From Trichodesmium sp. jk18x7bins.61 (GTDB lineage Bacteria > Cyanobacteriota > Cyanobacteriia > Cyanobacteriales > Microcoleaceae), in assembly GCA_022822685.1 (NCBI GenBank), contig JAJEAQ010000108.1, positions 1 through 17,954 of the forward strand: a stretch of 17,954 nt of DNA. Direction: 5' to 3'. Both the position numbers and the translations under genes were made by a program. Position 1 is the first letter of the stretch. Each line of letters opens with the position of its first letter. Shown here piece by piece: positions 7,786 to 16,019 of the stretch. The notes beneath the pieces were generated by a model. The model saw nothing but the letters and a program-made list of their open reading frames with translations. It did not search any database and was not told the DNA's origin.

Positions 7786-8874
7786 ATGCAATTTTATAAT
7801 TTGTCTCTACTGCCAATTTTACAGATTTTGCAAGCCGGAAAATCTCTTGAGGAAAAAGAATTACAAATTTTAGAAACTACTGAATTAATAGATCAAAAAC
7901 GTGCCGAGGCTTTTAATATTACTTCAGCAAATGTCAGAGCAGTAATTATGGAGCGATCGCTTTTGTTTCAATCTGTAATTTCTGATTATGATAAATTACC
8001 TCTAAGAGATAACAATACTTTAGAAACTTTATGGAAATTGTGGTTGCCTTTGGCTAGAAAATTAGCTGCTCAATATCTCAATTTACGCCGTCCATTAATT
8101 CAAGGTATTTTAGGTGGACAAGGAACTGGTAAAACTACTCTAGCTAAAATTATAGTTTTAATTTTAGATAAACTTGGCTACAATACTATTAGCATCTCTA
8201 TTGACGATCTTTACAAAACTTACGCGGAACGCCAACTATTACAAAAACAAGACTCTCGATTAATTTGGCGTGGCCCTCCAGGGACTCATGATATTAGTTT
8301 AGGTATAGAAGTTTTAGATAAATTACGTCATTCTGATGGTCAAAATCCCCATGATTTAATTGCAATTCCTCGATTTAATAAGTCTCTTTTTGAGGGGGTG
8401 GGAGATAGAATTGAACCTGAGATAGTCAGTAAAGTTGATATTGTTTTATTTGAAGGTTGGTTTGTGGGAGTTAAACCAATTACAGAGCAGGTTTTCGATA
8501 TTGCTCCACCACCAATTATTACAGAAGCAGATCGAGAATTTGCCCGTGATCTGAATAGAAAATTAGCAGACTATTTACCTCTTTGGGAAAAGTTAGATAG
8601 TTTAATTGTTTTATATCCTACTGATTATCATTTTTCTAAACAGTGGCGACGGCAAGCAGAAAAACAAATGATTGCTTCGGGAAAGTCAGGAATGAGTGAT
8701 GAGCAGATTGAAAAGTTTGTTGAATATTTTTGGAAAGCTTTGCATCCAGAGTTGTTTATTAAGCCACTTATCAAAAATGCTGAATTAGTAGATTTAGTTA
8801 TAGAAATTAATTCCGATCATTCTATTCATTCTGTGAGTCAAACAGGTGCTCGCTCCCCTCAAATTATTCTCTAA
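7786..8874 (+). CDS. glyK: D-glycerate 3-kinase (plant/cyanobacterial type)
   Basis: Phosphorylates D-glycerate with ATP to 3-phosphoglycerate, the last step of the photorespiratory cycle, returning carbon to the Calvin cycle in the cytoplasm. A P-loop GGQGTGKT lies at residues 110-117, followed by a kinase-like acidic strand SISIDDLYKTYAER (about 135-148), the substrate-region motif WRGPPGTHD, the strand DIVLFEGWFVGVKP and a C-terminal segment QAEKQMIASGKSGMSDEQIEKF. These match the phosphoribulokinase/uridine-kinase-like fold of GLYK. I chose the ATG at 7786 (362 aa) over the TTG at 7777: ATG is the stronger codon and the N-terminal extension is only three residues. An N-terminal region of about 100 residues before the P-loop is usual for the family. 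The gene appears intact and monocistronic. Confidence 0.88.
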   Translation: MQFYNLSLLPILQILQAGKSLEEKELQILETTELIDQKRAEAFNITSANVRAVIMERSLLFQSVISDYDKLPLRDNNTLETLWKLWLPLARKLAAQYLNLRRPLIQGILGGQGTGKTTLAKIIVLILDKLGYNTISISIDDLYKTYAERQLLQKQDSRLIWRGPPGTHDISLGIEVLDKLRHSDGQNPHDLIAIPRFNKSLFEGVGDRIEPEIVSKVDIVLFEGWFVGVKPITEQVFDIAPPPIITEADREFARDLNRKLADYLPLWEKLDSLIVLYPTDYHFSKQWRRQAEKQMIASGKSGMSDEQIEKFVEYFWKALHPELFIKPLIKNAELVDLVIEINSDHSIHSVSQTGARSPQIIL

Positions 8875-8891
8875 TACTAAATTCAGTTCTG

Positions 8892-8935
8892 AAAGCGTAG
8901 CTCCTCCCGAATGAGGCAAAGGGAATTTTTTAAAA
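8892..8935. repeat. Inverted partial copy of the 6834-6883 repeat
   Basis: The reverse complement of this stretch matches 6847-6883: the AAAATTCCCTTTGCCTC core, then GGGAGGAGCTACGCTT, with three or four differences. The two copies bracket the ycf20-like and glycerate kinase genes in opposite orientations. Confidence 0.75.
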
Positions 8936-9136
8936 TCCGCCCCTAACTCTTCTGCTCTTTACCTTTTACCTTGTAGCAATTCTCAAAACGGAAAATCACA
9001 ATTAATTTATGGTTTATTCTATGAAATAAATCCATGAAATTCTTGTCAGTTAAAGCTTTCAAGTCAAACCATTAATACTTTTAACTTTTAACTTTTATAG
9101 CAGTTTTTATGAATATAGAGCATAATTATTAGTACT

Positions 9137-9277
9137 ATGAACACTCAAATTTTAGGTATACTGACTGCTGTTTCTGTAGTCTACCTTTGTCAAAACCGCT
9201 ATAAATTCCGCCTAGTGGCACTAGCGATCGCCGGATTTAGGATTCATGTAAAAATAAGTTTTACACATTTTATCTGA
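9137..9277 (+). CDS. Small hydrophobic ORF of 46 aa, uncertain
   Basis: The ATG at 9137 opens 46 codons ending in TGA at 9275-9277. The peptide starts MNTQILGILTAVSVVYLCQN, a plausible single membrane helix, continues with a basic stretch and RLVALAIAGF (which overlaps a HIP1-like GCGATCGC), and then loses its protein-like character. It may be a short real gene, or the head of a longer gene cut off before the element at 9330. There is no clear ribosome binding site, and I do not recognise a family. Confidence 0.3.
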   Translation: MNTQILGILTAVSVVYLCQNRYKFRLVALAIAGFRIHVKISFTHFI

Positions 9278-9329
9278 AATGGATTATTAGTCTAGAGCTT
9301 CCATGAAAAAAATGTTCAGGTTATTTTTA

Positions 9330-9503
9330 GAGACTGTTTGTAAAACTGAGATTAAATTCTTGCGTAGGATGGGCCATTGGGTCCAGATCTCCTCATTTAA
9401 TACCCCGCCGGGCGGGGTTTAAATAAATAATTTTAGTTGTCCGCCGCCGGCCACCAGAATTCAAAACTCTAGCTATCTTAATATTTACTTGACAAACAGT
9501 CTC
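9330..9503. mobile_element. MITE-like element, 174 bp, with 12-bp inverted ends and TTA target duplication
   Basis: GAGACTGTTTGT (9330-9341) and ACAAACAGTCTC (9492-9503) are perfect terminal inverted repeats. Both are flanked by TTA (9327-9329 and 9504-9506), a 3-bp target duplication. There is no transposase ORF. Ends of the form GAGACTGTTT with a TNA duplication resemble IS5-family (IS427/IS1031 group) insertion sequences, so this is probably a non-autonomous derivative moved by such a transposase. Inside is a strong GC palindrome at 9402-9418. Confidence 0.75.
9402..9418. repeat. Strong GC hairpin inside the MITE-like element
   Basis: ACCCCGC (9402-9408) pairs with GCGGGGT (9412-9418) across a 3-base loop, embedded in AT-rich flanks that partly continue the symmetry (ATTTAA / TTTAAAT). 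It could terminate transcription, but no long T-run follows on either strand. Confidence 0.65.
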
Positions 9504-9717
9504 TTACACAAGTCCTGAGTATAACCGTGATGCTTACTTTTAACTTTTTACTTTGACTAAAGTGATCGCCCAACATTCACTTTCCCATCTTTTTGTACAT
9601 TTTTTATACCGAATTCAAAAAAGATAGTTGCAATAAAATCCCTACCCCCAACTCCTAATTCCCAACTCTCAGTTCCTACCCACAAAAACTGTGTAGCAAT
9701 ATATTTTTAAATTGGTA

Positions 9718-10497
9718 TTATTTGTCTTCAGGAGCGACTCTATCCGGAGTTGGAGGAGCTATTTCAGGAACTACTTGAGGGGCTGCTTTTTGTGGTATTG
9801 GCGCACAACCCACAAAATTATTAATCAAACAAACACTAGGACCTATACTTGTAGCACGTAAATTAACTCCTTCTAAATTAGCCCCACTAAGGTTAGCAAG
9901 AGTTATATTTGTTTGCATTAGTTTTGCTTTAGCCAGATTAGCATTAGAAAAGTCTGTATCCTTCAAATTTGCTTGGCGCATATCAGCATTGAAAAGATCC
10001 GATTCACTCATATTGGCATTTTCTAGATGAGCTCTAAACCAAGATGATTGACGTAAATTTGCATTAGATAAATTAGCCCCACTCGCAAGAGATTCAATCA
10101 TATTCGCTTCAAATAGATTAGCGTTTTCTAAATTTGCTCCTGCCAGAAAAGCTCTAGATAAATTAGCATGAGCCAAATAAGCATCTGTTAAATCTGCCCC
10201 TCGAAGATTGGAATCATTCATTGTTGCTCTCAACAAATTTGCATTAGAGAGATTAGCGCCAGAAAGATTTGCAACAGCCAGGTTGACACCAGACAAATTT
10301 GCCCCTTCAAGATTTGCACCTACTAAGTTAGCTCCAATCAAATTAGCATTAGATAGGTTAGCATTACTCAGGTCACATCCCGAACATTCATTAGTTTCTA
10401 ATAGTCTGGCGATAGCTGCTCGATTAGCTGCTTTTGCTGAATTTAGCCAGTTCAATTGGGATAAAATTATTATGATTGCTAATATTGTCTGTTTCAT
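9718..10497 (-). CDS. Secreted pentapeptide-repeat protein
   Basis: A protein of 259 aa beginning with a signal peptide (MKQTILAIIIILSQLNWLNSAKA, cleavage after the AKA at about 23), so it should be exported to the periplasm or thylakoid lumen. After an N-terminal cap with the two-cysteine motif NECSGCDL come about 30 A(N/D)LXX pentapeptide units (about residues 42-215; typical units SNANL, SGANL, GANLE), which fold as a right-handed quadrilateral beta helix. The tail is Pro-rich (APPTPDRVAPEDK). Proteins of this design are very common in cyanobacteria and most have no known function. The repeats alone do not support a quinolone-resistance or other specific role. It lies 130 bp downstream of the adenylate cyclase in the same direction, with no clear operon signal. 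Confidence 0.85.
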   Translation of the reverse strand: MKQTILAIIIILSQLNWLNSAKAANRAAIARLLETNECSGCDLSNANLSNANLIGANLVGANLEGANLSGVNLAVANLSGANLSNANLLRATMNDSNLRGADLTDAYLAHANLSRAFLAGANLENANLFEANMIESLASGANLSNANLRQSSWFRAHLENANMSESDLFNADMRQANLKDTDFSNANLAKAKLMQTNITLANLSGANLEGVNLRATSIGPSVCLINNFVGCAPIPQKAAPQVVPEIAPPTPDRVAPEDK

Positions 10498-10627
10498 AAA
10501 ACATAATTTATCTAATGATGCTTTAATATATCATGTATCTCAACTTTTTCGTAAATAAATTCAAACAATATTAAGAATCACAATTATAAATAATCATCAA
10601 TCATTAGCAACTACCAGAGTATCTAAA

Positions 10628-13228
10628 CTATTTAGTTTTCATAGTATAACTGCCATTCCAATCATCTGGTGGTGGAGTAATTATATAGTCAAGCGATCGC
10701 TGAATATGCATAGCAACAGCTTGATCTTCTGGTCGAACTTTTTGAGCTTTCTTAAAATAATTAATTGCTTGGGAAAATTTTTTTTCTATATAAGCTTTCC
10801 TCCCTTGAGTATAAAAATCTAAAAACTCTTCTGTTTCCAGATCAAGAGATTGAGAACTAGCACTAATTAATTCATATATACTCACTGCTTTTTGTTGACC
10901 TTTGACTCTTACTTTATCTAACTCCCTCACCAAAATATAATCACTACAAAGTTGATAAGTAAACTCACTTAAAATAATGTCACAACCATATTGCTTAGTA
11001 ATTGCTTCTAAACGGGAACTCAAATTTACACCATCTCCGATCACAGTATAATCCATTCGTTTGTGGGAGCCAATATTACCAGAAACTACTTCTCCTGAAC
11101 TCATACCAATACCAATTTTAAATTGTGGCTCATGAGGACGAGAGCAATTAAATTCCTGAAGACGACGACGCATATCCAAAGCCGTTTTAACTGCCATCAG
11201 AGCATGATTTTCTAAAGGTAATGGTGCGCCAAAAACTGCCATTAAAGCATCTCCAATAAACTTATCCAAAATACCTTCATGGTTAAATACAGCCTCTACC
11301 ATTGTTTCAAAATATTGATTCAGGAGCTTAACCACTTCTGAGGCTTCTAAATTTTCTGTCAGAGTTGTATAGCCTCGAATATCGGAAAATAAAATAGTGA
11401 CTTCCTTCCGTTCCCCCTCTAGTAAAGCATCTTCACCTAAAGCCATTACTTGTTCTGCTACTCCTGGTGTCATGTAGCGATACATAGCATTTTTCATGCG
11501 TTTTTCTTGACTAATATCTTCAAGAACTACCAACCCACCACGCACCCCACCTTCAGGATTAGTTAGGGGATTAACTGTTAAATTCAGACTTCTTTTAAGG
11601 ACTTTATCTAGTTCCGATAAATATATTGGTTTGCTAATATTTGTATTATGATTATGAGCAAAATTTTTTTGTGTATTTGTTGGGATTTTTTCTCCCCAAA
11701 GCAGATATAGATTAGGATTATTTGAGTCAGGAACTGCTAGGATAGAAAACCATTCTTCTCCCTGATTTTCATCTTTTTTGACAACTGTTCCTACTCGTAA
11801 ATTTTGTTCTGGAACATATTGTCTAGTACCATGTTTCAGACTATCTTCTAAACGGAACTTCAAGTTGTCAATTGGTATAACTTCCCATACATATCGACCT
11901 AAAAGTTTTTCTTCCCAAAGTTGTCTATTTGTTTTTCCATTTACTTCTTGATTAATCGGGCAACCCAACATTTCCAAAGCTGCCTCATTGATAGTCACAA
12001 CTCTACCGTGCAGATCTGTAGAAATTACAACATCAGACAGACTTTGTAAGATATCTTTTTGATATTGCTTCTCTACCAAAACATTTTCAAACAGTTGAGA
12101 ATTTTGGAGAGCAATACCAGCTTGAGCATTAAAAGCCAATAAAAACTGTTCATCCGAAGCAGTAAAACTGCCTTGATTTTTATTAATTAATTGAGTTACC
12201 CCGATTAATTCACCTTTAGCATTGAAAACTGGCATACAGAGAATATTCCGAGTTTGATAACCAGTTTTTTGGTCTGTACTAGGGTCAAAACGAGGGTCTG
12301 TATAAGCATCAGGAATATTGAGAGTTTGACCAGTAGAAGCAACATAACCAGCTATACCACGATTTGCTGGTATTCTAATTTCTACCATTTTTGTTCTATC
12401 TGCTGTTGCCACCTTAGTCCAAAGCTCATTTGTTTCTTTACTTAGTAGGAACAATGTGCTACGGTCAGCTTGCATTAAGTCACGAGCTTGCTCCATTACA
12501 ACTCTTAAAGTTTGTTCCAAGTCCAAACTTTGACCTAAAGTTGTAGTAGCTTTGAGTAGAGCTGATACTCCTCGTTGATTTCTGGCTGCAACATAAAAGG
12601 ATTGACAACTTTCGAGAATAATGCCCATTGAGTCAGCGAAAGAGCGAAATAGTTGCTCATCTTCCTCATCAAAAGGGACATCATTTGCTTTATTGAGTAA
12701 TCGTACCACTGCGACTGGTTGCTGAGAGTTAGTGGTACTAAAAATTGGTATGCAAAGGATAGTACGAGTGTCGTAACCAGGAGGTTGGTCTACTTCTTCA
12801 TTGAAAAGTGGGTGAGTCTTGGCATCAGTAATATTGAGTGCCTCTCCTGTAGTTGCGACATGGCCTAAAATCCCGACATTAATTGGCAAGTGGTATTCCT
12901 GAGAATTACCTGTGTTTTCTACAACCGCCTTGTACCAAAGTTGTTTTTTTTCTTGGTTAACTAGGAAAATAACAGTTTTATCAGCTTTCAGGATTTGACC
13001 AATTTTTAAAGTAAAAGCGTCTAATAGTTGTTCTAGTAGAGTTTCAACGCCTTCATTATTGATGAGGTCAATAGCCCGCAGATATTGATGAAATTCCGCA
13101 GTGATAAAGTCCAGCAGACAAACAAACTCTCCTACTGGCAAATCCTTGACGCGAGTTGCCAGTAGGCCCATACGATCAACTTGAGTCAATGTTGCCAGGA
13201 TACTGCCAGCAACGTTAGAGAATGTCAT
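10628..13228 (-). CDS. cyaB: Adenylate cyclase with tandem GAF, PAS and C-terminal TPR-like region (CyaB1/CyaB2 type)
   Basis: Makes cAMP from ATP as a soluble signalling enzyme. Domains in order: GAF-A (about 60-205), GAF-B (about 238-380), PAS (about 393-510), class III cyclase (about 605-790) and a TPR-like helical pair (about 800-845). Both GAF domains carry the NK...F...DE signature of cyclic-nucleotide-binding GAFs (GAF-B N349, K350, F355, D359, E360). In the catalytic domain Asp616 (FSDIRGY) and Asp660 (KFIGDALMAVFG) bind metal, Lys656 selects adenine, and Asn735 and Arg739 (GVNLSSR) are the transition-state pair. The second adenine-selecting position, Asp in many class III cyclases, is Thr728 (MDYTVIGDG), the substitution known from Anabaena CyaB1. 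The length of 866 aa is close to the roughly 860 of CyaB1/CyaB2. It is probably activated by cAMP binding to a GAF domain. The gene appears intact. Confidence 0.92.
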   Translation of the reverse strand: MTFSNVAGSILATLTQVDRMGLLATRVKDLPVGEFVCLLDFITAEFHQYLRAIDLINNEGVETLLEQLLDAFTLKIGQILKADKTVIFLVNQEKKQLWYKAVVENTGNSQEYHLPINVGILGHVATTGEALNITDAKTHPLFNEEVDQPPGYDTRTILCIPIFSTTNSQQPVAVVRLLNKANDVPFDEEDEQLFRSFADSMGIILESCQSFYVAARNQRGVSALLKATTTLGQSLDLEQTLRVVMEQARDLMQADRSTLFLLSKETNELWTKVATADRTKMVEIRIPANRGIAGYVASTGQTLNIPDAYTDPRFDPSTDQKTGYQTRNILCMPVFNAKGELIGVTQLINKNQGSFTASDEQFLLAFNAQAGIALQNSQLFENVLVEKQYQKDILQSLSDVVISTDLHGRVVTINEAALEMLGCPINQEVNGKTNRQLWEEKLLGRYVWEVIPIDNLKFRLEDSLKHGTRQYVPEQNLRVGTVVKKDENQGEEWFSILAVPDSNNPNLYLLWGEKIPTNTQKNFAHNHNTNISKPIYLSELDKVLKRSLNLTVNPLTNPEGGVRGGLVVLEDISQEKRMKNAMYRYMTPGVAEQVMALGEDALLEGERKEVTILFSDIRGYTTLTENLEASEVVKLLNQYFETMVEAVFNHEGILDKFIGDALMAVFGAPLPLENHALMAVKTALDMRRRLQEFNCSRPHEPQFKIGIGMSSGEVVSGNIGSHKRMDYTVIGDGVNLSSRLEAITKQYGCDIILSEFTYQLCSDYILVRELDKVRVKGQQKAVSIYELISASSQSLDLETEEFLDFYTQGRKAYIEKKFSQAINYFKKAQKVRPEDQAVAMHIQRSLDYIITPPPDDWNGSYTMKTK

Positions 13229-13702
13229 CTCAAGAATTTAGTAGTGTGGAAATTTCAAACTTCAGTAACACAGCAACTTTAGCCTCAATCTCTATGTGCA
13301 GTTTAGCTGGGCTGTTTAATTCTAGTGAATCAATTATCAGGTGAGTTCAATTAAGCGGAAGTGGGGTAATAAGGAGAGATTTTGAAACCTCCAGGGGTTA
13401 AACACCTAGGATTCTGAGGTTAGCCCATCGAAAACGGGATCAATCTACGTTTTTTCCCCGCCTTTCAACAGGCTCCTACACTCATCTTAAAATGTTGCTT
13501 TCCTTCTGGGATTATAATCTGCGATTTAATGCCAGAAGGAAAGCAACCAGCAAATAAATTACTTCCTCCTTTGAATTGAGAACAGACTTAGCTGTTCAAA
13601 TCGAAACCTTTCTACTTATTAGTAGAATTTTTATTACTTTTGGGTTCAGGTTTTACTATTAATTTTGAGGTATCATAAATTAATTGATTATCTAAAGTTT
13701 GG
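13229..13702. other. Region upstream of cyaB, no gene
   Basis: About 470 bp with no coding frame. It must contain the cyaB promoter and leader. The only clear structure is the 16-bp inverted repeat at 13494-13547. A plus-strand AAGGAGAG at about 13371 leads only to a short frame and is not taken as a gene. Confidence 0.5.
13494..13547. repeat. Perfect 16-bp inverted repeat with 22-base loop
   Basis: GTTGCTTTCCTTCTGG (13494-13509) and CCAGAAGGAAAGCAAC (13532-13547) are exact reverse complements. There is no T-run after either arm, so it is not a standard intrinsic terminator. It lies about 270 bp upstream of the cyaB start and about 155 bp downstream of the IscB remnant. It could be a small transposon end structure or a palindromic element. 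Confidence 0.8.
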
Positions 13703-14130
13703 TTAACGCGCCTCACCAAAACTGTAAGTATAGCCATCTGATTTATGTCAATGTTTACAGTACTTGTAGCTGATGCATTGTACAGTTTCAGTCTGATTTT
13801 TTATATTAAAAGAGTCAGTTTTTATAACAGCAACTCTACCAATATAAGTACCAATTTTCTTACCTTGATTCACTACATCTTTAACAATATCTCCAGTTAT
13901 CAAACCATAGAATGATTTTTGTCTGAGTAATGGTTTATTTCTGGGAAAACCATATTTATCAACTTTGCACATTTGCCGACTACCTCTACCCATTGCTTTG
14001 ATCATTAATGGTTGATAGTTACGAATATCTAAATTATTTGGAGTAGAAATACCAACACCAGCAGCATCAGTCCAATGTTATTTCTTGAGACTTAATCTTT
14101 TTCTGTTGTATTTAGTTAATCCGACGCTTA
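13703..14130 (-). pseudogene. iscB: Decayed IscB (RNA-guided HNH nuclease of IS200/IS605-type elements), C-terminal fragment
   Basis: The intact frame at 13748-14005 encodes IKAMGRGSRQMCKVDKYGFP and GKKIGTYIGRVAV...SFNIK...KYCKH, which match the region following the HNH module in IscB. The same frame upstream continues GLTKYNRKRLSLKK, TAA (14078-14080), then HWTDAAGVGISTP, also IscB-like. Downstream, after TGA at 13748-13750, it reads HKSDGYTYSFGEAR to a TAA at 13703-13705. There are therefore at least two nonsense codons, and upstream of about 14130 the frame is further disrupted (TAG) and similarity fades. The RuvC-I/bridge-helix part and the HNH catalytic residues are missing. This is a dead transposon gene. 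IscB proteins are the ancestors of Cas9 and use an omega RNA; I see no confident omega RNA here. Confidence 0.75.
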
Positions 14131-14827
14131 CCTAGTAGGACTTAGATAAAACTGAGGCAGAAAATAGCCTCAAAGCTAGACTGAGAAAAATTTTTAGGTA
14201 AGAAAGGTATAAATCTAGAACTGATAAGGCTTGGAGCCATTTTTAGGGCTTCGACCTTTTTCTCTTGCCTAGAGTGACTTTCAGTAATTTTATAGACTAT
14301 AAAATGTATAAGTACCACTAGTCGTAAGAAACATCAGGTTAAACCTTTAACCACCAATGAATTATAACAGGCGATTGCTGGTCAGATAAAAAAATAGGGA
14401 AAGCTCGAAAAAATCCGCCTCCCTAACCCCACCTAAATTGAACAGAATCCTTTGCGCACTCCCCCTCTATAAATCTATGATACCAATTTGAAGAATCACT
14501 GCTATAGCACGCGCCCCACAGGAAAAGACTTCCAGACACTCATTTGTAACATTCTTTTTTCACCCATGGTATGATTTAGATGGGGTAAGCGGGAGTGAGG
14601 TTAGGTGTGATCTAGTTATGCTTGGTATGGTAAAAGCTGATTGCTGGAGACACAACCCTCTTTTTCACGGCCATCATCAAGTTTTTTTTGTTGGTTGTTT
14701 ATTTTCCTGAGGTAAAGGGAGCATGCATTTCTTCTGAATCGCGTTCGTGCCCCAGCTTATCCCAGGCAGTCGAATCTCCATCTAAATCTAAGATTTTAGA
14801 TGGAATGCATTCAAGTAACAGTCTTCG
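14131..14827. other. Spacer between the IscB remnant and sqdX, no gene
   Basis: About 700 bp without a credible coding frame on either strand. The part next to the IscB remnant may hold unrecognisable transposon sequence. Near sqdX there is only the hairpin at 14778-14803. Confidence 0.45.
14778..14803 (-). terminator. Hairpin downstream of sqdX, possible terminator
   Basis: CCATCTAAA (14778-14786) and TTTAGATGG (14795-14803) form a 9-bp perfect stem with an 8-base loop, 25 bases after the sqdX stop. No T-run follows, so termination is inferred from position and may depend on other factors. Confidence 0.4.
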
Positions 14828-15961
14828 TTATGCTGCTGATGGTACAGAATGAGTAGAGATAATTTCTTGATAATAGTTTCTTAATTGCTGAGTTGCTGCA
14901 TCCCATCCCCAACGTTCTGCTTCAATTCTGGCATTTTGACGTAGAATTTCTCGTTCTCCTGAGTGGGTTAAAAGGTTTTGAGTGGCTATGATAGCTCCTT
15001 TTTCCTTAGCTGGATCGAATAAATAACCATTGATTCCATCTGTAACAATATCAGGAATACCTCCTGAATTAGCTGCGACTACTGGGGTTCCTGCTGCCAT
15101 TGCTTCTAAAAGTACTAATCCTAGGGTTTCGGTGCGAGAGGGGAAAATAAAGGCATCAGCAGAAGCATATGCTGATGCCAGTTCTTGACCACGTAGATAT
15201 CCAACAAAGTGGGTGGGAGTATTCACAAAATGTTGCTCTAGGGCTGGCCGATGAGGACCATCTCCGACAAGGGCTAGACAAGCATTGGGAATGGCCGAGA
15301 TAATCGGCTTAATACGGTCAATATCTTTTTCTGCACCTAAACGCCCAACATATATTAGTATTGTACTATCCGGATTTCCTTGGCTGAGGCGTACGCGCAT
15401 TTCTCTACTGGCGTGGTGGGGCTGAAATAATTCTGTATCAACTCCTCTTTGCCAAAGGTCTACTCGTTCTATACCATGATTTCTTAACTCTTCTACCATT
15501 GCTGTAGAGGTACAAAGATTCAGCTGTGCTTGGTTATGAGCTGATTTGAGTAATTCCCATAGTAAACCTTCAAGTATTCCTAAACCGTAGTGATGTAGGT
15601 ATTTAGGTAAGTGGGTATGATAGGATGCTACTAGTGGAATATTCATTGTTTTCCCATAGTAGAGACCTCCCAAGCCTAATACTGCCGGGTTAGCTACATG
15701 AATTATATCTGGTTGAAACAGTTTGAGCTGATTTCCGATGGTGGGAGTTGGTATTGCTAATTTTAATTCTGGGTATAGAGGTAGTGGAAAACCTTCAATG
15801 CCACAAATCTGTGCTCCCTTATATTGTGTAAGTCCTCCTGCTGGGGAAAATATGAGAACTTGGTCTCCAGCACGTTGTAAATGTTCGACAGTATGGCACA
15901 AACGCGTAACTATACCATCTATTTTTGGTAAAAATGTTTCGGTAAAAAGGGCTATCCTCAT
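14828..15961 (-). CDS. sqdX: Sulfoquinovosyltransferase SqdX (SQDG synthase)
   Basis: Transfers sulfoquinovose from UDP-sulfoquinovose to diacylglycerol, the final step in making the thylakoid sulfolipid SQDG, at the membrane surface. A protein of 377 aa from the ATG at 15959-15961, which gives the conserved opening MRIALFTETFLPKIDGIVTR. The frame extends 42 codons further upstream through the intergenic hairpin and into sqdB, but that extension is not protein-like. GT4-type, GT-B fold: acceptor-side residues such as SYHTHLPKYLHHYG (113-126), donor-binding GRLGAEKDIDRIKP (206-219) and the E-X7-E motif Glu278/Glu286 in SRTETLGLVLLEAMAAG. It lies 58 bp downstream of sqdB in the same direction, so the two are very probably co-transcribed. 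No damage is seen. Confidence 0.93.
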   Translation of the reverse strand: MRIALFTETFLPKIDGIVTRLCHTVEHLQRAGDQVLIFSPAGGLTQYKGAQICGIEGFPLPLYPELKLAIPTPTIGNQLKLFQPDIIHVANPAVLGLGGLYYGKTMNIPLVASYHTHLPKYLHHYGLGILEGLLWELLKSAHNQAQLNLCTSTAMVEELRNHGIERVDLWQRGVDTELFQPHHASREMRVRLSQGNPDSTILIYVGRLGAEKDIDRIKPIISAIPNACLALVGDGPHRPALEQHFVNTPTHFVGYLRGQELASAYASADAFIFPSRTETLGLVLLEAMAAGTPVVAANSGGIPDIVTDGINGYLFDPAKEKGAIIATQNLLTHSGEREILRQNARIEAERWGWDAATQQLRNYYQEIISTHSVPSAA

Positions 15962-15979
15962 AAATATATGTAGATTTAG

Positions 15980-16005
15980 AATCCCCGTCGCTTTAGCGCG
16001 GGGAA
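15980..16005 (-). repeat. Hairpin in the sqdB-sqdX spacer
   Basis: On the minus strand CCCCG-C-CGC pairs with GCG-A-CGGGG around a TAAA loop, a GC-rich stem with one mismatch. CCCCGCGCTAAAGCGACGGGG-like hairpins are, from memory, common in cyanobacteria near IS200/IS605-type element ends. Lacking a T-run, it could be a mobile palindrome or an attenuator or RNA-stability element that sets sqdX below sqdB. Confidence 0.6.
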
Positions 16006-16019
16006 TAGTCAAAAACATT

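Larger units (their letters stand above)
8936..9717. other. Intergenic region with a small ORF and a MITE-like element
   Basis: Apart from the 46-codon ORF at 9137-9277 and the inverted-repeat element at 9330-9503, I see no further coding frame or RNA gene here. The segment 9504-9717 is AT-rich, with pyrimidine-rich decayed repeat text and no clear signals. Confidence 0.5.

Noticed and set aside
9402..9418. GC hairpin as an intrinsic terminator for a neighbouring gene
   Set aside because: It lies inside the inverted-repeat element, has no T-run, and no intact gene ends close to it.
10208..10558. Plus-strand 116-aa ORF opposite the pentapeptide gene
   Set aside because: Its repetitive sequence is the antisense shadow of the pentapeptide repeats.
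13371..13432. Plus-strand AAGGAGAG followed by a TTG, possible small gene
   Set aside because: The frame closes after about ten codons, so there is no credible product.
14621..14713. Plus-strand short ORF starting MLGMVKADCW
   Set aside because: About 30 codons, no ribosome site and no protein-like pattern.
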